The translations under genes were made by a program, and so were the position numbers. Positions 24,159 through 32,489 of a stretch of 64,000 nucleotides of DNA are shown in pieces. The stretch is from Acrocarpospora catenulata (GTDB lineage: Bacteria > Actinomycetota > Actinomycetes > Streptosporangiales > Streptosporangiaceae): positions 62,001 to 126,000 of the forward strand of contig NZ_JAHCST010000002.1 in assembly GCF_018476525.1 (NCBI RefSeq), given 5' to 3'. The stretch's first letter is position 1; every line of letters starts with the position of its first letter. The notes under the pieces were generated by a model. The model saw only the letters and a program-made list of their open reading frames with translations. It searched no databases and was not told the DNA's origin.

Positions 24159-25529
24159 ATGCAGTCCGTTCAGGTCGTTCAGCTCAGGTCGGCGCGTGGT
24201 CGGTGGGTGTTGCTGGCCACCGTGCTCGGGTCGGGTGTCGCGATGCTGGACGGCACCGTGGTCAATGTGGCGCTCCGGGTGCTCGGGGAGGATCTGGGCG
24301 CTGATATCGCGGGGTTGCAGTGGACGGTGAACGCCTACACGCTCACGCTGGCCGGGCTGATCTTGCTGGGTGGGTCGCTCGGTGACCGGTACGGCAGGCG
24401 CAAGATCTTTCTGATCGGGGTGGTCTGGTTCGCGCTGGCCTCGGCGCTGTGTGGGCTGGCTCCCAATATCGGCACGTTGAATGCCGCGCGGGCGCTTCAA
24501 GGGATCGGCGGCGCGCTGCTCACGCCGGGATCGCTGGCGATCATCCAGGCCGGGTTCGCCCGTGAGGACCGGCCGCGCGCCATCGGCCTCTGGTCGGGCC
24601 TGGGCGGCGTGGCGGCGGCGGTCGGGCCGCTGCTGGGCGGCTGGATCGTGGAGACCGCCGGCTGGCGGTGGGTGTTCCTGATCAACCTGCCGCTGGCCGC
24701 GCTGGTGGTGGCGGTGGCCATGCGGCACGTGCCGGAGACCCGGGACGAGGGCGCCACCGGCTCCTTCGACCTGGCGGGCTCGGCGCTGGCCGCGCTGGCC
24801 CTGGCGGGGATCACCTACGGGCTGATCGAGACGTTCACCCCGCCGCTACTGGCCGGTTTCGCGTTGCTGGTGGCGTTCGTGCTGCTGGAACGGAGGCGCA
24901 GGAACCCGCTCATCCCGGTGGACATCTTCACCTCGCGCACGTTCACCGGGGTCAACGTGGTGACCCTGTTCATGTACGCGGCGCTCGGCGCGGTGATGTT
25001 CCTGGTCGTGCTCCAGCTTCAGGTGGTGGCCGGGTTCAGCCCACTGGCGGCCGGTTCCGCCATGGTGCCGGTGACCATCCTGATGTTGCTGCTCTCCCCC
25101 CGGGCGGGCGAGCTGGCCCGGCGGATCGGCCCGCGGATCCCGATGGTGACGGGCACGCTGGCCTGCGGCGCCGGGTTCCTGCTGATGAGCGGTATCGGCC
25201 CCGGCGCCGGGTACCTGACCGGCGTGCTACCCGGCGTGACCCTCTTCGGCCTCGGCCTGTCGGCGGCCGTCGCCCCGCTGACGGCCACCGTGCTGGCCAG
25301 CGCGGCCGATCGGCACGCGGGCATCGCCAGCGGCATCAACAACGCGGTGGCCCGCACCGGCAGCCTGCTCGCGGTGGCCGCCATCCCACCGCTGGTCGGG
25401 CTGACCGGGGAGGCCTACGACCATCCGGCCGTGTTCTCCACCGGTTTCCACACGGCCATGCTGGTCTGCGCGGGGATGATGGCCGTGTCGGCAGTGATCA
25501 CTCTGGTGTCGGTTCAAATCAAGCTTTGA
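24159..25529 (+). CDS. MFS drug exporter, DHA2 (EmrB/QacA) family
   Basis: 456-aa transporter with about 14 membrane helices. Family signatures are motif D1 (LDGTVVNVALRVLGEDLG), LQWTVNAYTLTLAGLILLGGSLGDRYGRRK (motif A) and GPLLGGWIVETAGWRW (motif C). It exports small molecules using the proton gradient. It lies 49 bp after the tetR gene and may share its regulation. The TGA stop falls on the boundary of the IS605 right end (..GCTTTGAC|GCGCTCCCC), so the insertion probably supplied the stop codon and trimmed a few C-terminal residues; the last helix appears complete. Confidence 0.9.
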   Translation: MQSVQVVQLRSARGRWVLLATVLGSGVAMLDGTVVNVALRVLGEDLGADIAGLQWTVNAYTLTLAGLILLGGSLGDRYGRRKIFLIGVVWFALASALCGLAPNIGTLNAARALQGIGGALLTPGSLAIIQAGFAREDRPRAIGLWSGLGGVAAAVGPLLGGWIVETAGWRWVFLINLPLAALVVAVAMRHVPETRDEGATGSFDLAGSALAALALAGITYGLIETFTPPLLAGFALLVAFVLLERRRRNPLIPVDIFTSRTFTGVNVVTLFMYAALGAVMFLVVLQLQVVAGFSPLAAGSAMVPVTILMLLLSPRAGELARRIGPRIPMVTGTLACGAGFLLMSGIGPGAGYLTGVLPGVTLFGLGLSAAVAPLTATVLASAADRHAGIASGINNAVARTGSLLAVAAIPPLVGLTGEAYDHPAVFSTGFHTAMLVCAGMMAVSAVITLVSVQIKL

Positions 25530-25561
25530 CGCGCTCCCCGGGCTGAAGTCCGGGGATTCCG
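25530..25561 (-). repeat. IS605 right-end foldback
   Basis: TCCCCGG-gctgaagt-CCGGGGA is a subterminal hairpin common in actinobacterial IS605 ends. On the tnpB strand it marks the 3' end of the element, and the omega-RNA scaffold runs up to it. The guide segment would then be the flanking chromosomal sequence, i.e. antisense to the last codons of the MFS gene. Confidence 0.75.
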
Positions 25562-25577
25562 CCTGCGCCGCGCATGC

Positions 25578-26840
25578 TCACGCGGCGGCGCTTCGGTGGC
25601 TTCCTGCTTCATCGACCGTGCCCTTCTTCCCGCGCCTGGGCGTGGGGGTTGGGGTCTTACCCATCTCGACAGGCGTTTTAGGTCTCCGCTTCCCGCCCGT
25701 TTCAGGTGCGGGTTTCCGTCCAGCGGCGACCTGCCGCCTCCCGGCGGCCAAGATGTTGAGCGCGGCGTTGACGTCCCGGTCGTGCTCTGCGCCGCAGGCG
25801 CATACCCAGCCACGGACGTTGAGCGGCATCGACGCCTGCCGGGTGCCGCAGGCCGAGCAGAGCTTGGAGGAGGGGAAGAACCGGTCGATCCGGACGAAGG
25901 TCCGCCCGTACAGCCTCGCCTTGTACTCCAGCATCCCGGCAAACGCCGACCAGCCCGCATCGTGCACGCTCTTGGCCAGCCGGGTGCGCGCCAGTCCCTT
26001 GACCGCCAGGTCCTCCACCGCCACCGTTTGGTTCTCACGGATGATCGTTGTGGAGAGCTGGTGATGGAACTCGCGGCGCGCGTCAGCGATCCTGGCGTGC
26101 TGGCGGGCGACCTTCATCCGGGCTTTGGCCCGGTTGCTTGATCCCTTCTCCTTCCGGGACAACGCTTTTTGTAACTTCCTGAGTTTCTTCTCCGCCCGGC
26201 GCAGAAACCGGGGGGAGTCGATCTTCCGCCCGTCCGAAAGGACCGCGAAGTGCTCCAAGCCGAGGTCGATGCCGGTCTCGGCCTCGACCTGCGGGAGCGG
26301 TTGTTGGGTGACCTCGACCACGAACGAGGCGAAGAACCTGCCTGCCGCGTCCTTGACCACGGTCACGCTGGACGGTTCGGCGGGCAGGTTCCGCGACCAC
26401 CGCACGGGGAGGTCACCGATCTTCGGCAGGCGCAGCTTCCCGCCCGCGGTGATGGCGAAGCGGGCATTGCGGGTGAAGCGGATCGCCTGCCGGTTATCCC
26501 TCTTGGACCGGAACGTCGGCGGGGCGATCTTCGGCCCTTTCCGCTTCCCGGACAGGGAGGCGAAGAAGTTCCGGTACGCGGTGTTCAAGTCGGCCAGCGC
26601 CTGCTGTAACACCACGGCGGAGACCTCGCCCAGCCACGCCCGCCGCGGAGTCTTCTTCGCCTCGGTGATCACCTGCTTAAACAGGTCCCCATCGCCGATG
26701 TAGGACAGCCCGGCCGCGTGGGCTTGCTGCCGGAGACGCAACCCGTCGTTGAACACCACCCGCGCGCACCCGAACGCACGAGCCAGCGCCTGGCACTGAC
26801 CCGGCGTCGGGTAGAGACGCATGTTGTACCGGAGCTGCAC
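25578..26840 (-). CDS. tnpB: TnpB, RNA-guided endonuclease of IS605
   Basis: 420 aa with an apparently intact RuvC nuclease: catalytic Asp in TGIDLGLEHFAVLSDG, Glu in TVAVEDLAVKGLARTRLA, and Asp in EHDRDVNAALNIL. The zinc-finger insert has CSACG and WVCACG. The N-terminal helix-turn-helix/REC-like region begins MQLRYNMRLYPTPGQCQALARAFGCARVVFND. TnpB uses an omega-RNA from the transposon right end to cut the empty donor site and keep the element. The frame is open throughout, so it may be active although tnpA is dead. Confidence 0.93.
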   Translation of the reverse strand: MQLRYNMRLYPTPGQCQALARAFGCARVVFNDGLRLRQQAHAAGLSYIGDGDLFKQVITEAKKTPRRAWLGEVSAVVLQQALADLNTAYRNFFASLSGKRKGPKIAPPTFRSKRDNRQAIRFTRNARFAITAGGKLRLPKIGDLPVRWSRNLPAEPSSVTVVKDAAGRFFASFVVEVTQQPLPQVEAETGIDLGLEHFAVLSDGRKIDSPRFLRRAEKKLRKLQKALSRKEKGSSNRAKARMKVARQHARIADARREFHHQLSTTIIRENQTVAVEDLAVKGLARTRLAKSVHDAGWSAFAGMLEYKARLYGRTFVRIDRFFPSSKLCSACGTRQASMPLNVRGWVCACGAEHDRDVNAALNILAAGRRQVAAGRKPAPETGGKRRPKTPVEMGKTPTPTPRRGKKGTVDEAGSHRSAAA

Positions 26841-26871
26841 CCCGCGACCATAACAGTGTTCCTATTGGTCT

Positions 26872-27284
26872 ATGGCTCAGAATGGAGACATCAAAATCGG
26901 CAGGCATTGCCTTTTGTCCTACATGCCCACTTGGTCTTCCTGACCAGGTTTCGGCATCTGGTGTTCACCGGCGCCCACCTGGAACGCATGGGGCAGATCA
27001 TGCGGGACGTGTGCGCGGACTTCGAGACCGAGCTGCGCGAATTCAACGGCGAGAGCACCCATGTCCACCTGTTGGTGAATTTCCCGCCCAAGGTCGTCCT
27101 GTCCAGACTCGTCAACTCGCTCAAAGGTGTGTCCCCGCAGGATGTGCAGCGAGTTCCCCGAACTGGCCCGCCACTACTACCAAACGAACGAGCTGTGGTC
27201 GGGCTCCTACTCCGCTGGGAGCGTGGCCGCGCACCGATCAGCGTCCTGCACCGCTACATCGAGCAGCACAACCACCGGGTCTGA
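26872..27284 (+). pseudogene. tnpA: tnpA (Y1 HUH transposase), three frameshifts
   Basis: Starts MAQNGDIKIGRHC at ATG 26872, shifts frame near 26910 into VLHAHLVFLTRFRHLVFTGAHLERM, shifts near 27136 into RRMCSEFPELARHYYQTNELWSGSYSAGSV, and shifts back near 27226 into APISVLHRYIEQHN. The HUH motif survives as HVHLLVN and the catalytic Tyr as YIEQHN, but no single frame encodes the enzyme. Each break looks like a one-base loss or gain against the normal IS200 TnpA sequence. It is divergent from tnpB. Confidence 0.88.
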
Positions 27285-27322
27285 GCCCGTTCCGATGAGT
27301 AGGTCATGGGTGGGCGGGGTGT

Positions 27323-28669
27323 TCAGGTCAGGGCGTAGCCGTACAGGCCGGGGCCGTGGCCGAGGAGGGTGCCCTTCTTGGTTACGCCGGGGTAGGAGCC
27401 GATCTTGCGGTGGCCGCGGAAGAGGGTGACCTCGCCGAGCATCGGGCCGCCCACGATGAGGTTGCCGCCGACGATGGTGAGGGCGGCGCCGAACTCGCTG
27501 CCCGGGGGACCGGGGATGAGCAGGTTGTGGTTCTTGGTGAGGCCGCCCGACTTGGTGCCGGGCAGGACCTGGACGGCGTTCTCGCCGGGGACGCCGACCA
27601 CCAGTTCGTCGTCGCCGTCGCCGTTGAGGTCTCCGGCGGCCAGGGCGGCGCCGAAGCGGTCGTAGATGCGTGGAATTCCTTCGAGGCTGTTCTGGGACCA
27701 GCCTTCGGTGGTGGAGGTCTTCAGGCCGTCCGGGGAGCCGTAGATCACGTGTACGGTGCCCTCGCCGTACTCCATGGCCCGCGCGTTCTGGCTGAGTCCC
27801 TCGCCGGGCACGCCGATGGCCAGGTCGGCGCGGCCGTCACCGTTGAAGTCGCCGGCGGCCAGGGCCGCGCCGAAGTAGTCCCAGCTCTCCGCGACGCCCT
27901 TGATCCAGGGGCTGTTCTGGGAGTAGACGGTGCGGCGGCCGCGCCGGTCGACGACGGTCACCGTGCCTTCGGCCTTCTTCTCGATGTTGTCGCCGGGGGC
28001 GCCGATGGCCAGTTCCGCGGTGCCGTCGCCGTCGAAGTCGCCGGTGGCCAGGGCGGCGCCGAACTGGTCGGTCTCGGCGCCGTCGTTCTTGATCATTTTC
28101 CTCTTGGCGCCGTGGATGAACACGGCCCCGCCGCCTCTGTAACCGGGGGCGCCGATGGCCAGTTCGTCGTCGCCGTCGCCGTCCAGGTCGCCGGCGGCCA
28201 GCGCGGCGCCGAGCCGGGCGGTGTCGTGTTCCGGCAGGTCGATGAGGCGGGCGTGGTGCAGTCCGGTGCGGGAGCCGTACAGGAGGTGGACCATGCCCTG
28301 GCCGTCGGCGCCGGCCAGGGGTTCGGGGCCGATGAACTCTTCGGAGACGCCGATGGCCAGGTCGGCGCAGCCGTCGCCGTTGAAGTCGCCGGTGGCCAGG
28401 GCTGAGCCGAAGGAGTCGCCGCGTTCGGCTTCGCCGGGGATGCCCGGGCTGTCCTGGGAGAGCACCGGGCCCTTCTGGAAGCCGGTGGCGGTGCCGTGGA
28501 AGATCAGGACCTCGCCCGCCCTGGTCTGCCCGTTGACGGTCGCGTACGGCATGGCCACGGCCAGGTCGGGGCGGCCGTCCCCGTTGTAGTCGGCGGGCAC
28601 GCCGGAGCAGGCGGCGGGTGCGCCGTGCAGGGCCGGGAGCAGCAGGACGGCGGCCAGGAGGCTTTTCAC
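27323..28669 (-). CDS. Secreted FG-GAP (integrin-alpha-like) repeat protein
   Basis: 448 aa with a signal peptide (MKSLLAAVLLLPALHGAPAA). About seven FG-GAP/VCBS repeats follow, each with a Ca2+-binding D-x-[ND]-G-D-G core (DYNGDGRPDLAVAMP, DFNGDGCADLAIGV, DLDGDGDDELAIGAPG, DFDGDGTAELAIGAPG and others), expected to form a seven-bladed beta-propeller. The GTG start overlaps the phoD stop by 4 bp (GTGA), so synthesis is coupled to PhoD. It could bind phospholipid or wall polymers, but no ligand can be read from the sequence. Confidence 0.88.
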   Translation of the reverse strand: MKSLLAAVLLLPALHGAPAACSGVPADYNGDGRPDLAVAMPYATVNGQTRAGEVLIFHGTATGFQKGPVLSQDSPGIPGEAERGDSFGSALATGDFNGDGCADLAIGVSEEFIGPEPLAGADGQGMVHLLYGSRTGLHHARLIDLPEHDTARLGAALAAGDLDGDGDDELAIGAPGYRGGGAVFIHGAKRKMIKNDGAETDQFGAALATGDFDGDGTAELAIGAPGDNIEKKAEGTVTVVDRRGRRTVYSQNSPWIKGVAESWDYFGAALAAGDFNGDGRADLAIGVPGEGLSQNARAMEYGEGTVHVIYGSPDGLKTSTTEGWSQNSLEGIPRIYDRFGAALAAGDLNGDGDDELVVGVPGENAVQVLPGTKSGGLTKNHNLLIPGPPGSEFGAALTIVGGNLIVGGPMLGEVTLFRGHRKIGSYPGVTKKGTLLGHGPGLYGYALT

Positions 28670-30225
28670 ACCAGGCTCCGCTCACCGGACGGGATGGTGA
28701 AACGGGCCGAGGTGTGGGCAGGCGCCCCGCGGCGGCTGATGTACTCCAATGTCCGGAAATCTGCGGTTAAGGCGTCGGGGGTGAGGCGGGCCAGGATGTA
28801 GCCGCGGCGCTGGTCGAGGTAGGAGATGTGCGGGTTCTCGGCGAGGACGGCGGCGTTGCGTTCGGTGTCGCGGTAGCCGTCGCCGTCGCTGGCGATCGAG
28901 GAGGTGACGAGTTCCACGGCGGCCTTGGTCTCGGGGTCGGCGGGGTTCTCGTACAGTTCGGCGGCGTGGTGCATGTGCGCGTCGCCGGTGAGCACCACCG
29001 GGTTGGCGGCGGTGCGCATGCCCTTGAGCAGGGTGGCGCGCTCGGCCGCGTACCCGTCCCAGGAGTCGAGGTTGACCTCGGTGCCGGGGCCGATCTTGTA
29101 GTCCTTCTGCGCCATGATGACCTGCTGGCCGACCAGGTTCCACCGGGCTTGGGAGGCGCGCAGCCCGTCCAGCAGCCAGCGGTGCTGGTCCGCGCCCAGG
29201 ATGGTGCGGTCCTCGGCCAGCCGGTCGTCGCAGCCGGCGCGCACGCCGTCCTCACAGGCCTGGTCGTCGCGGAACTGGCGGGTGTCGAGCAGGTGGAACT
29301 GGGCGAGCCGGCCCCAGGTCACCCGTCTGTTGATCTTGATGGCGGCGCCGTGCGGCACGCTCGCCTTCCGCAACGGCATGTTCTCGTAGTACGCCTGGAA
29401 GGCGTTGGCCTTGCGGCGCTCGAAGGCGGGAGCGCCGCTGCTCGACTTGGGCCCGGCCCAGTTGTTCTCGATCTCGTGGTCGTCGAAGGCGACCAGCCAG
29501 GGCGCCACCGCGTGCGCGGCCTGCAGGTCGGGGTCGCTCTTGTACTGGGCGTGCCGCATGCGGTAGTCGGCCAGGGTGGCGCACTTGTGCCCGCCGGAGT
29601 GCTGCCGGATGTTCCCGCCGGGGGCGGTGTATCCGTCGGGCTGGTACTCGTACATGTAGTCGCCGAGATGCACGACCAGGTCGGGTTCCTGCTCGGCCAG
29701 GCGTTTGTAGGCGGTGTAGTAGCCGTGCTCGTAGTGCGCGCAGGCGGCGATCGCGAACGCCAGCGGGGAGAGCCCCACCGGCGCGGTCCTGGTCCGCCCG
29801 ACCGGCGAGACGTGGCCGTCCGCCCGGAACCGGTAGAAGTACTCCCGCCCCGGCTGGAGCCCGTTCAGCTCCACGTGCACGCTGTGCGCCGACCGCCAGG
29901 ACGCGGTCGTGGTGCCGGTACGGACGATGTCCGCGAACCGCTCATCCGTGGCCACCTGCCACTGCACGTCGTAGTCCCGGGACGGCATGCCCCCGCGCCC
30001 GTTGAGGCCGAGCGGATCGAGGACCAGCCGGGTCCACAACACGAAGCCGTCGGCGGCGGGGTCGCCCGAGGCGATGCCCACCCCGAACGGGTCCTGACGG
30101 AGGGATCGGGTGGGCGCCTGTCCGGGATATCCGGCTCCGGTGAGAAGGAGCCCGCCGGCGGCGGCCACGCTGGACAGGAACACTCTACGTGACGCATTTC
30201 CCTGCACCCTTACAGTGCAGGACAC
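28666..30225 (-). CDS. phoD: PhoD-type alkaline phosphatase/phosphodiesterase (Tat-exported)
   Basis: 519 aa with a twin-arginine signal (ASRRVFLSSVAAAGGLLLTGAG). The PhoD N-terminal domain (FGVGIASGDPAADGFVLWTRL) precedes the metallophosphatase domain, with metal-ligand segments HLGDYMYEY, AFDDHEIENNW and VVLTGDAHMHHAAEL. It hydrolyses phosphate mono/diesters outside the cell and uses Ca2+/Fe3+. It heads a two-gene operon with the FG-GAP protein. Start GTG 30225 is tentative because the SD (AGGTGA) is close. I see no clear Pho box in the upstream 140 bp. Confidence 0.92.
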   Translation of the reverse strand: MSCTVRVQGNASRRVFLSSVAAAGGLLLTGAGYPGQAPTRSLRQDPFGVGIASGDPAADGFVLWTRLVLDPLGLNGRGGMPSRDYDVQWQVATDERFADIVRTGTTTASWRSAHSVHVELNGLQPGREYFYRFRADGHVSPVGRTRTAPVGLSPLAFAIAACAHYEHGYYTAYKRLAEQEPDLVVHLGDYMYEYQPDGYTAPGGNIRQHSGGHKCATLADYRMRHAQYKSDPDLQAAHAVAPWLVAFDDHEIENNWAGPKSSSGAPAFERRKANAFQAYYENMPLRKASVPHGAAIKINRRVTWGRLAQFHLLDTRQFRDDQACEDGVRAGCDDRLAEDRTILGADQHRWLLDGLRASQARWNLVGQQVIMAQKDYKIGPGTEVNLDSWDGYAAERATLLKGMRTAANPVVLTGDAHMHHAAELYENPADPETKAAVELVTSSIASDGDGYRDTERNAAVLAENPHISYLDQRRGYILARLTPDALTADFRTLEYISRRGAPAHTSARFTIPSGERSLV

Positions 30226-30368
30226 TCACCTGACGGTTGCGGGTAAGGCTGCTGACCTGCGAAAAAACCATTAGTGAACAGACATGCGGATTACCCGCTG
30301 TGACTGAACAACCGCCAAACGCGCAACGACGAGTTCGGGAAGGCCCGGCTGCCGGGGGCGTACGGGGA

Positions 30369-31202
30369 TCAGGACAGGTGGGGTTTGAGCAGGTCGGTGA
30401 GGACCCCGCAACCCAGGTAGTTACGCACCGTGTGGAAGTCCAGCCAGTCGATATTGCAGGAAATGTCCTGGTCGACCCCCTGGAAGTACGGCCGCAGCCC
30501 CGGCGGAATGGCCGCCAGGTCGTCCTTGTCGGCCACGTTCACCCACCGTTTGACCCCCGGTGGCCGGGAGCCCTTCCCGTTCACCGGCACCGGCGCCAGC
30601 CGCTCGAAGACGACGTTCCGCATGCCGAGCGGGCTGCCCAGGGTGATCAGCAGATCGGTGCGGAGATCCGGATGCGCCCAGAACGTCTCGTAGGTCACTA
30701 CACTGCCCAGCGAGTGCGCGATCACCACGCTCGGCTTCCGCCGCCGGATCGTCTCGGCCACCGCGTTCCTCGACCGGGTCCGCGGCTCCCCACCCGCCAG
30801 GTAGGTCGCGACCTCCGGGCAGAAATCCTCCGCGAACCGGACGGCGTTCTCCCCCAGCCGTCCCAGCAGCCATTCCGCCATCCGGTGGGCCAGCCCGGTC
30901 AGCGACTCCCCCGCCACCGTCGCGACCCGCCCGTTCAGCTGCTTGGTCCAGTCGGCGAACACCATCTTCGAGGCCGGGTCCATCTTCTTGGGCGGCTGCG
31001 GCTCCCCTTTCCGCAGGTGCTGGGCGTAGTAGGCCACCTCGGCCACGTACGACTCCCCGGCGTAGGCCTTCTTCGTCCCCAGCCCCTTGTGCAGGTATCC
31101 GTTCCACTTGGCACGCATCACCTCGGCCGCGCCCTGCGGAGACCTCCCCGCCTCCTCGAAATAGTGGTACTTGCCGATTCCGTGCACTCCCACAATCGTC
31201 AC
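30369..31202 (-). CDS. Alpha/beta-hydrolase-like protein
   Basis: About 277 aa. The start VTIVGVHGIGKYHYFEEAG is typical of an alpha/beta hydrolase (oxyanion HG motif), and the nucleophile elbow is VVIAHSLGSVVTYETF. A later Asp (NVADKDDLAA) and His (LDFHTVRNYL) could complete the triad. I chose GTG 31202 because the protein then begins at the first beta strand; the upstream extension to a TTG at 31274 looks noncoding. There is no SD, so a leaderless message is possible. The substrate is unknown and no secretion signal is seen. Confidence 0.7.
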   Translation of the reverse strand: MTIVGVHGIGKYHYFEEAGRSPQGAAEVMRAKWNGYLHKGLGTKKAYAGESYVAEVAYYAQHLRKGEPQPPKKMDPASKMVFADWTKQLNGRVATVAGESLTGLAHRMAEWLLGRLGENAVRFAEDFCPEVATYLAGGEPRTRSRNAVAETIRRRKPSVVIAHSLGSVVTYETFWAHPDLRTDLLITLGSPLGMRNVVFERLAPVPVNGKGSRPPGVKRWVNVADKDDLAAIPPGLRPYFQGVDQDISCNIDWLDFHTVRNYLGCGVLTDLLKPHLS

Positions 31203-31321
31203 GCAGCAACTGTGCCCGACCGGCCAGGCCCCCGCCAGGCGTACGCCGATAAATGCGTTGAGCAGCGGGTACAACCGCCAGATACCCTTGCCGGGTCCGG
31301 TTTTCGGAAGGAGGGAAACCC

Positions 31322-31744
31322 ATGCCGGGACCCATTGTGGTGACGCCGTCCATCGTCATTCCAGAAAACGAGCTGAGCTGGCGTTTCTCCCGTTCGTCCG
31401 GACCGGGCGGCCAGGGGGTCAACACCACCGACAGCCGCGTCGAGCTCACCTACGACCTCGCGGGGAGCACGGTCTTCCCGCCCGCGCTGCACGCCCGCGC
31501 CCTGGACAGACTCGCCTCCCGCCTCGTCAACGGCACCATCACCGTCACCGCGTCGGAGTTCCGCGCCCAGCTGCGCAACCGCGAAGCCGCGGAAACCCGC
31601 CTGGCCGGCCTGCTCCGCGCCGCGATCGCGCCACCGCCCAAGAAACGGCGGCCCACCAAACCGTCCAAAGGCGCCGTGGAACACCGCCTCACCAACAAGA
31701 AACACCGCGCCGACCTGAAGCGACTGCGCCGCTCGATCGACTAG
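31322..31744 (+). CDS. arfB: Peptidyl-tRNA hydrolase ArfB (YaeJ), ribosome rescue
   Basis: 140 aa. The GGQ catalytic motif is in the segment WRFSRSSGPGGQGVNTTDSRVEL, and a basic C-terminal tail (PPPKKRRPTKPSKGAVEHRLTNKKHRADLKRLRRSID) would enter the mRNA channel. It releases peptides from stalled ribosomes without a stop codon. ATG 31322 has SD GGAAGGAGGG. Its TAG stop shares the tetranucleotide CTAG with the stop of the convergent gene. Confidence 0.93.
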   Translation: MPGPIVVTPSIVIPENELSWRFSRSSGPGGQGVNTTDSRVELTYDLAGSTVFPPALHARALDRLASRLVNGTITVTASEFRAQLRNREAAETRLAGLLRAAIAPPPKKRRPTKPSKGAVEHRLTNKKHRADLKRLRRSID

Positions 31745-32367
31745 CCGGAGCGATCCTGCATCTCCCACAGGTGGTCCAGGACGTGCCAGATGACGCGGCG
31801 GGTGGTGTAGCGGGCGGGCCAGTTCTCTTCGCTCGGGGCCGGCGAAGGGCGGGAGAGGGTCTCCAGGAGGGTGGCGCGCATGGCGGCCACGTCGTCGGGG
31901 GTTTTGAGGGGCGGGATCTTCAGTCCGAGGCGGCGGGCGTAGGCGCGTTCGGCCTCGATCACATGGTTGATCATCTTGGTACGGTCACGACCGCCACCAC
32001 GCGGACCCTTGCGGAGTTCCTCCGGGGTGATCTCCGCCACCGCGTCGAACTCCGCCCAGGCGGCACCGAGCAGGGCCCCCGCCCGAGCGGCCTCCGCCGC
32101 TCCGACAGCTTCCCGGTCGCTGTCGGGAATCGCACCGGGGGCACCGAAGTCGGTGGTGGTGTCGCCCTTGACCCGATCGACGACGGCCGGCTCGCCGGGA
32201 GCGAACGGGATCCCCGCCCGCTCGGCGATCACCCGATAGCGGCCCGTGTAGTCGATCACAGCCTCGATCGCCAGATCCTCCGACCTGCCGATCCGGCACC
32301 AGCCGGGCCAGTCGATCGAACAGGCGAAGACCTTCTTGGGGCCAAGTTCCAGATAGAGGCGGTTCAT
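31741..32367 (-). CDS. DinB-like putative metal-dependent protein
   Basis: 208 aa, not matched to a named family with certainty. A four-helix DinB-like arrangement is suggested by TKMINHVIEAERAYARRLG and VIWHVLDHLWEMQDR, whose His residues could bind a divalent metal. The N-terminal 60 residues (LYLELGPKKVFACSIDWPGWCRIG) form a separate beta-rich part. Such proteins are often thiol-dependent transferases or stress proteins. It ends on the CTAG shared with arfB. Confidence 0.65.
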   Translation of the reverse strand: MNRLYLELGPKKVFACSIDWPGWCRIGRSEDLAIEAVIDYTGRYRVIAERAGIPFAPGEPAVVDRVKGDTTTDFGAPGAIPDSDREAVGAAEAARAGALLGAAWAEFDAVAEITPEELRKGPRGGGRDRTKMINHVIEAERAYARRLGLKIPPLKTPDDVAAMRATLLETLSRPSPAPSEENWPARYTTRRVIWHVLDHLWEMQDRSG

Positions 32368-32489
32368 CCCTTCAGCCTCACACGCAATGCTGACAGAATC
32401 CGGCAGTTTCCCCTACCCACCTGCCCGTAGAGTGGCGACGCATTACTGGACAAATGGGTAAATACCACTCGGGTTCGGGTGGGGGATTC

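Larger units (their letters stand above)
25526..27290. mobile_element. IS200/IS605-family element (tnpB intact, tnpA broken)
   Basis: Divergent tnpA (plus) and tnpB (minus) with a typical right end after tnpB define an IS605-type element. The right boundary is placed by the conserved right-end foldback next to TTGAC; the left end beyond tnpA is not clear because I see no left hairpin, so 27290 is approximate. The element sits between the MFS exporter and the FG-GAP gene. With tnpA carrying three frameshifts it should no longer move by itself. Confidence 0.8.
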
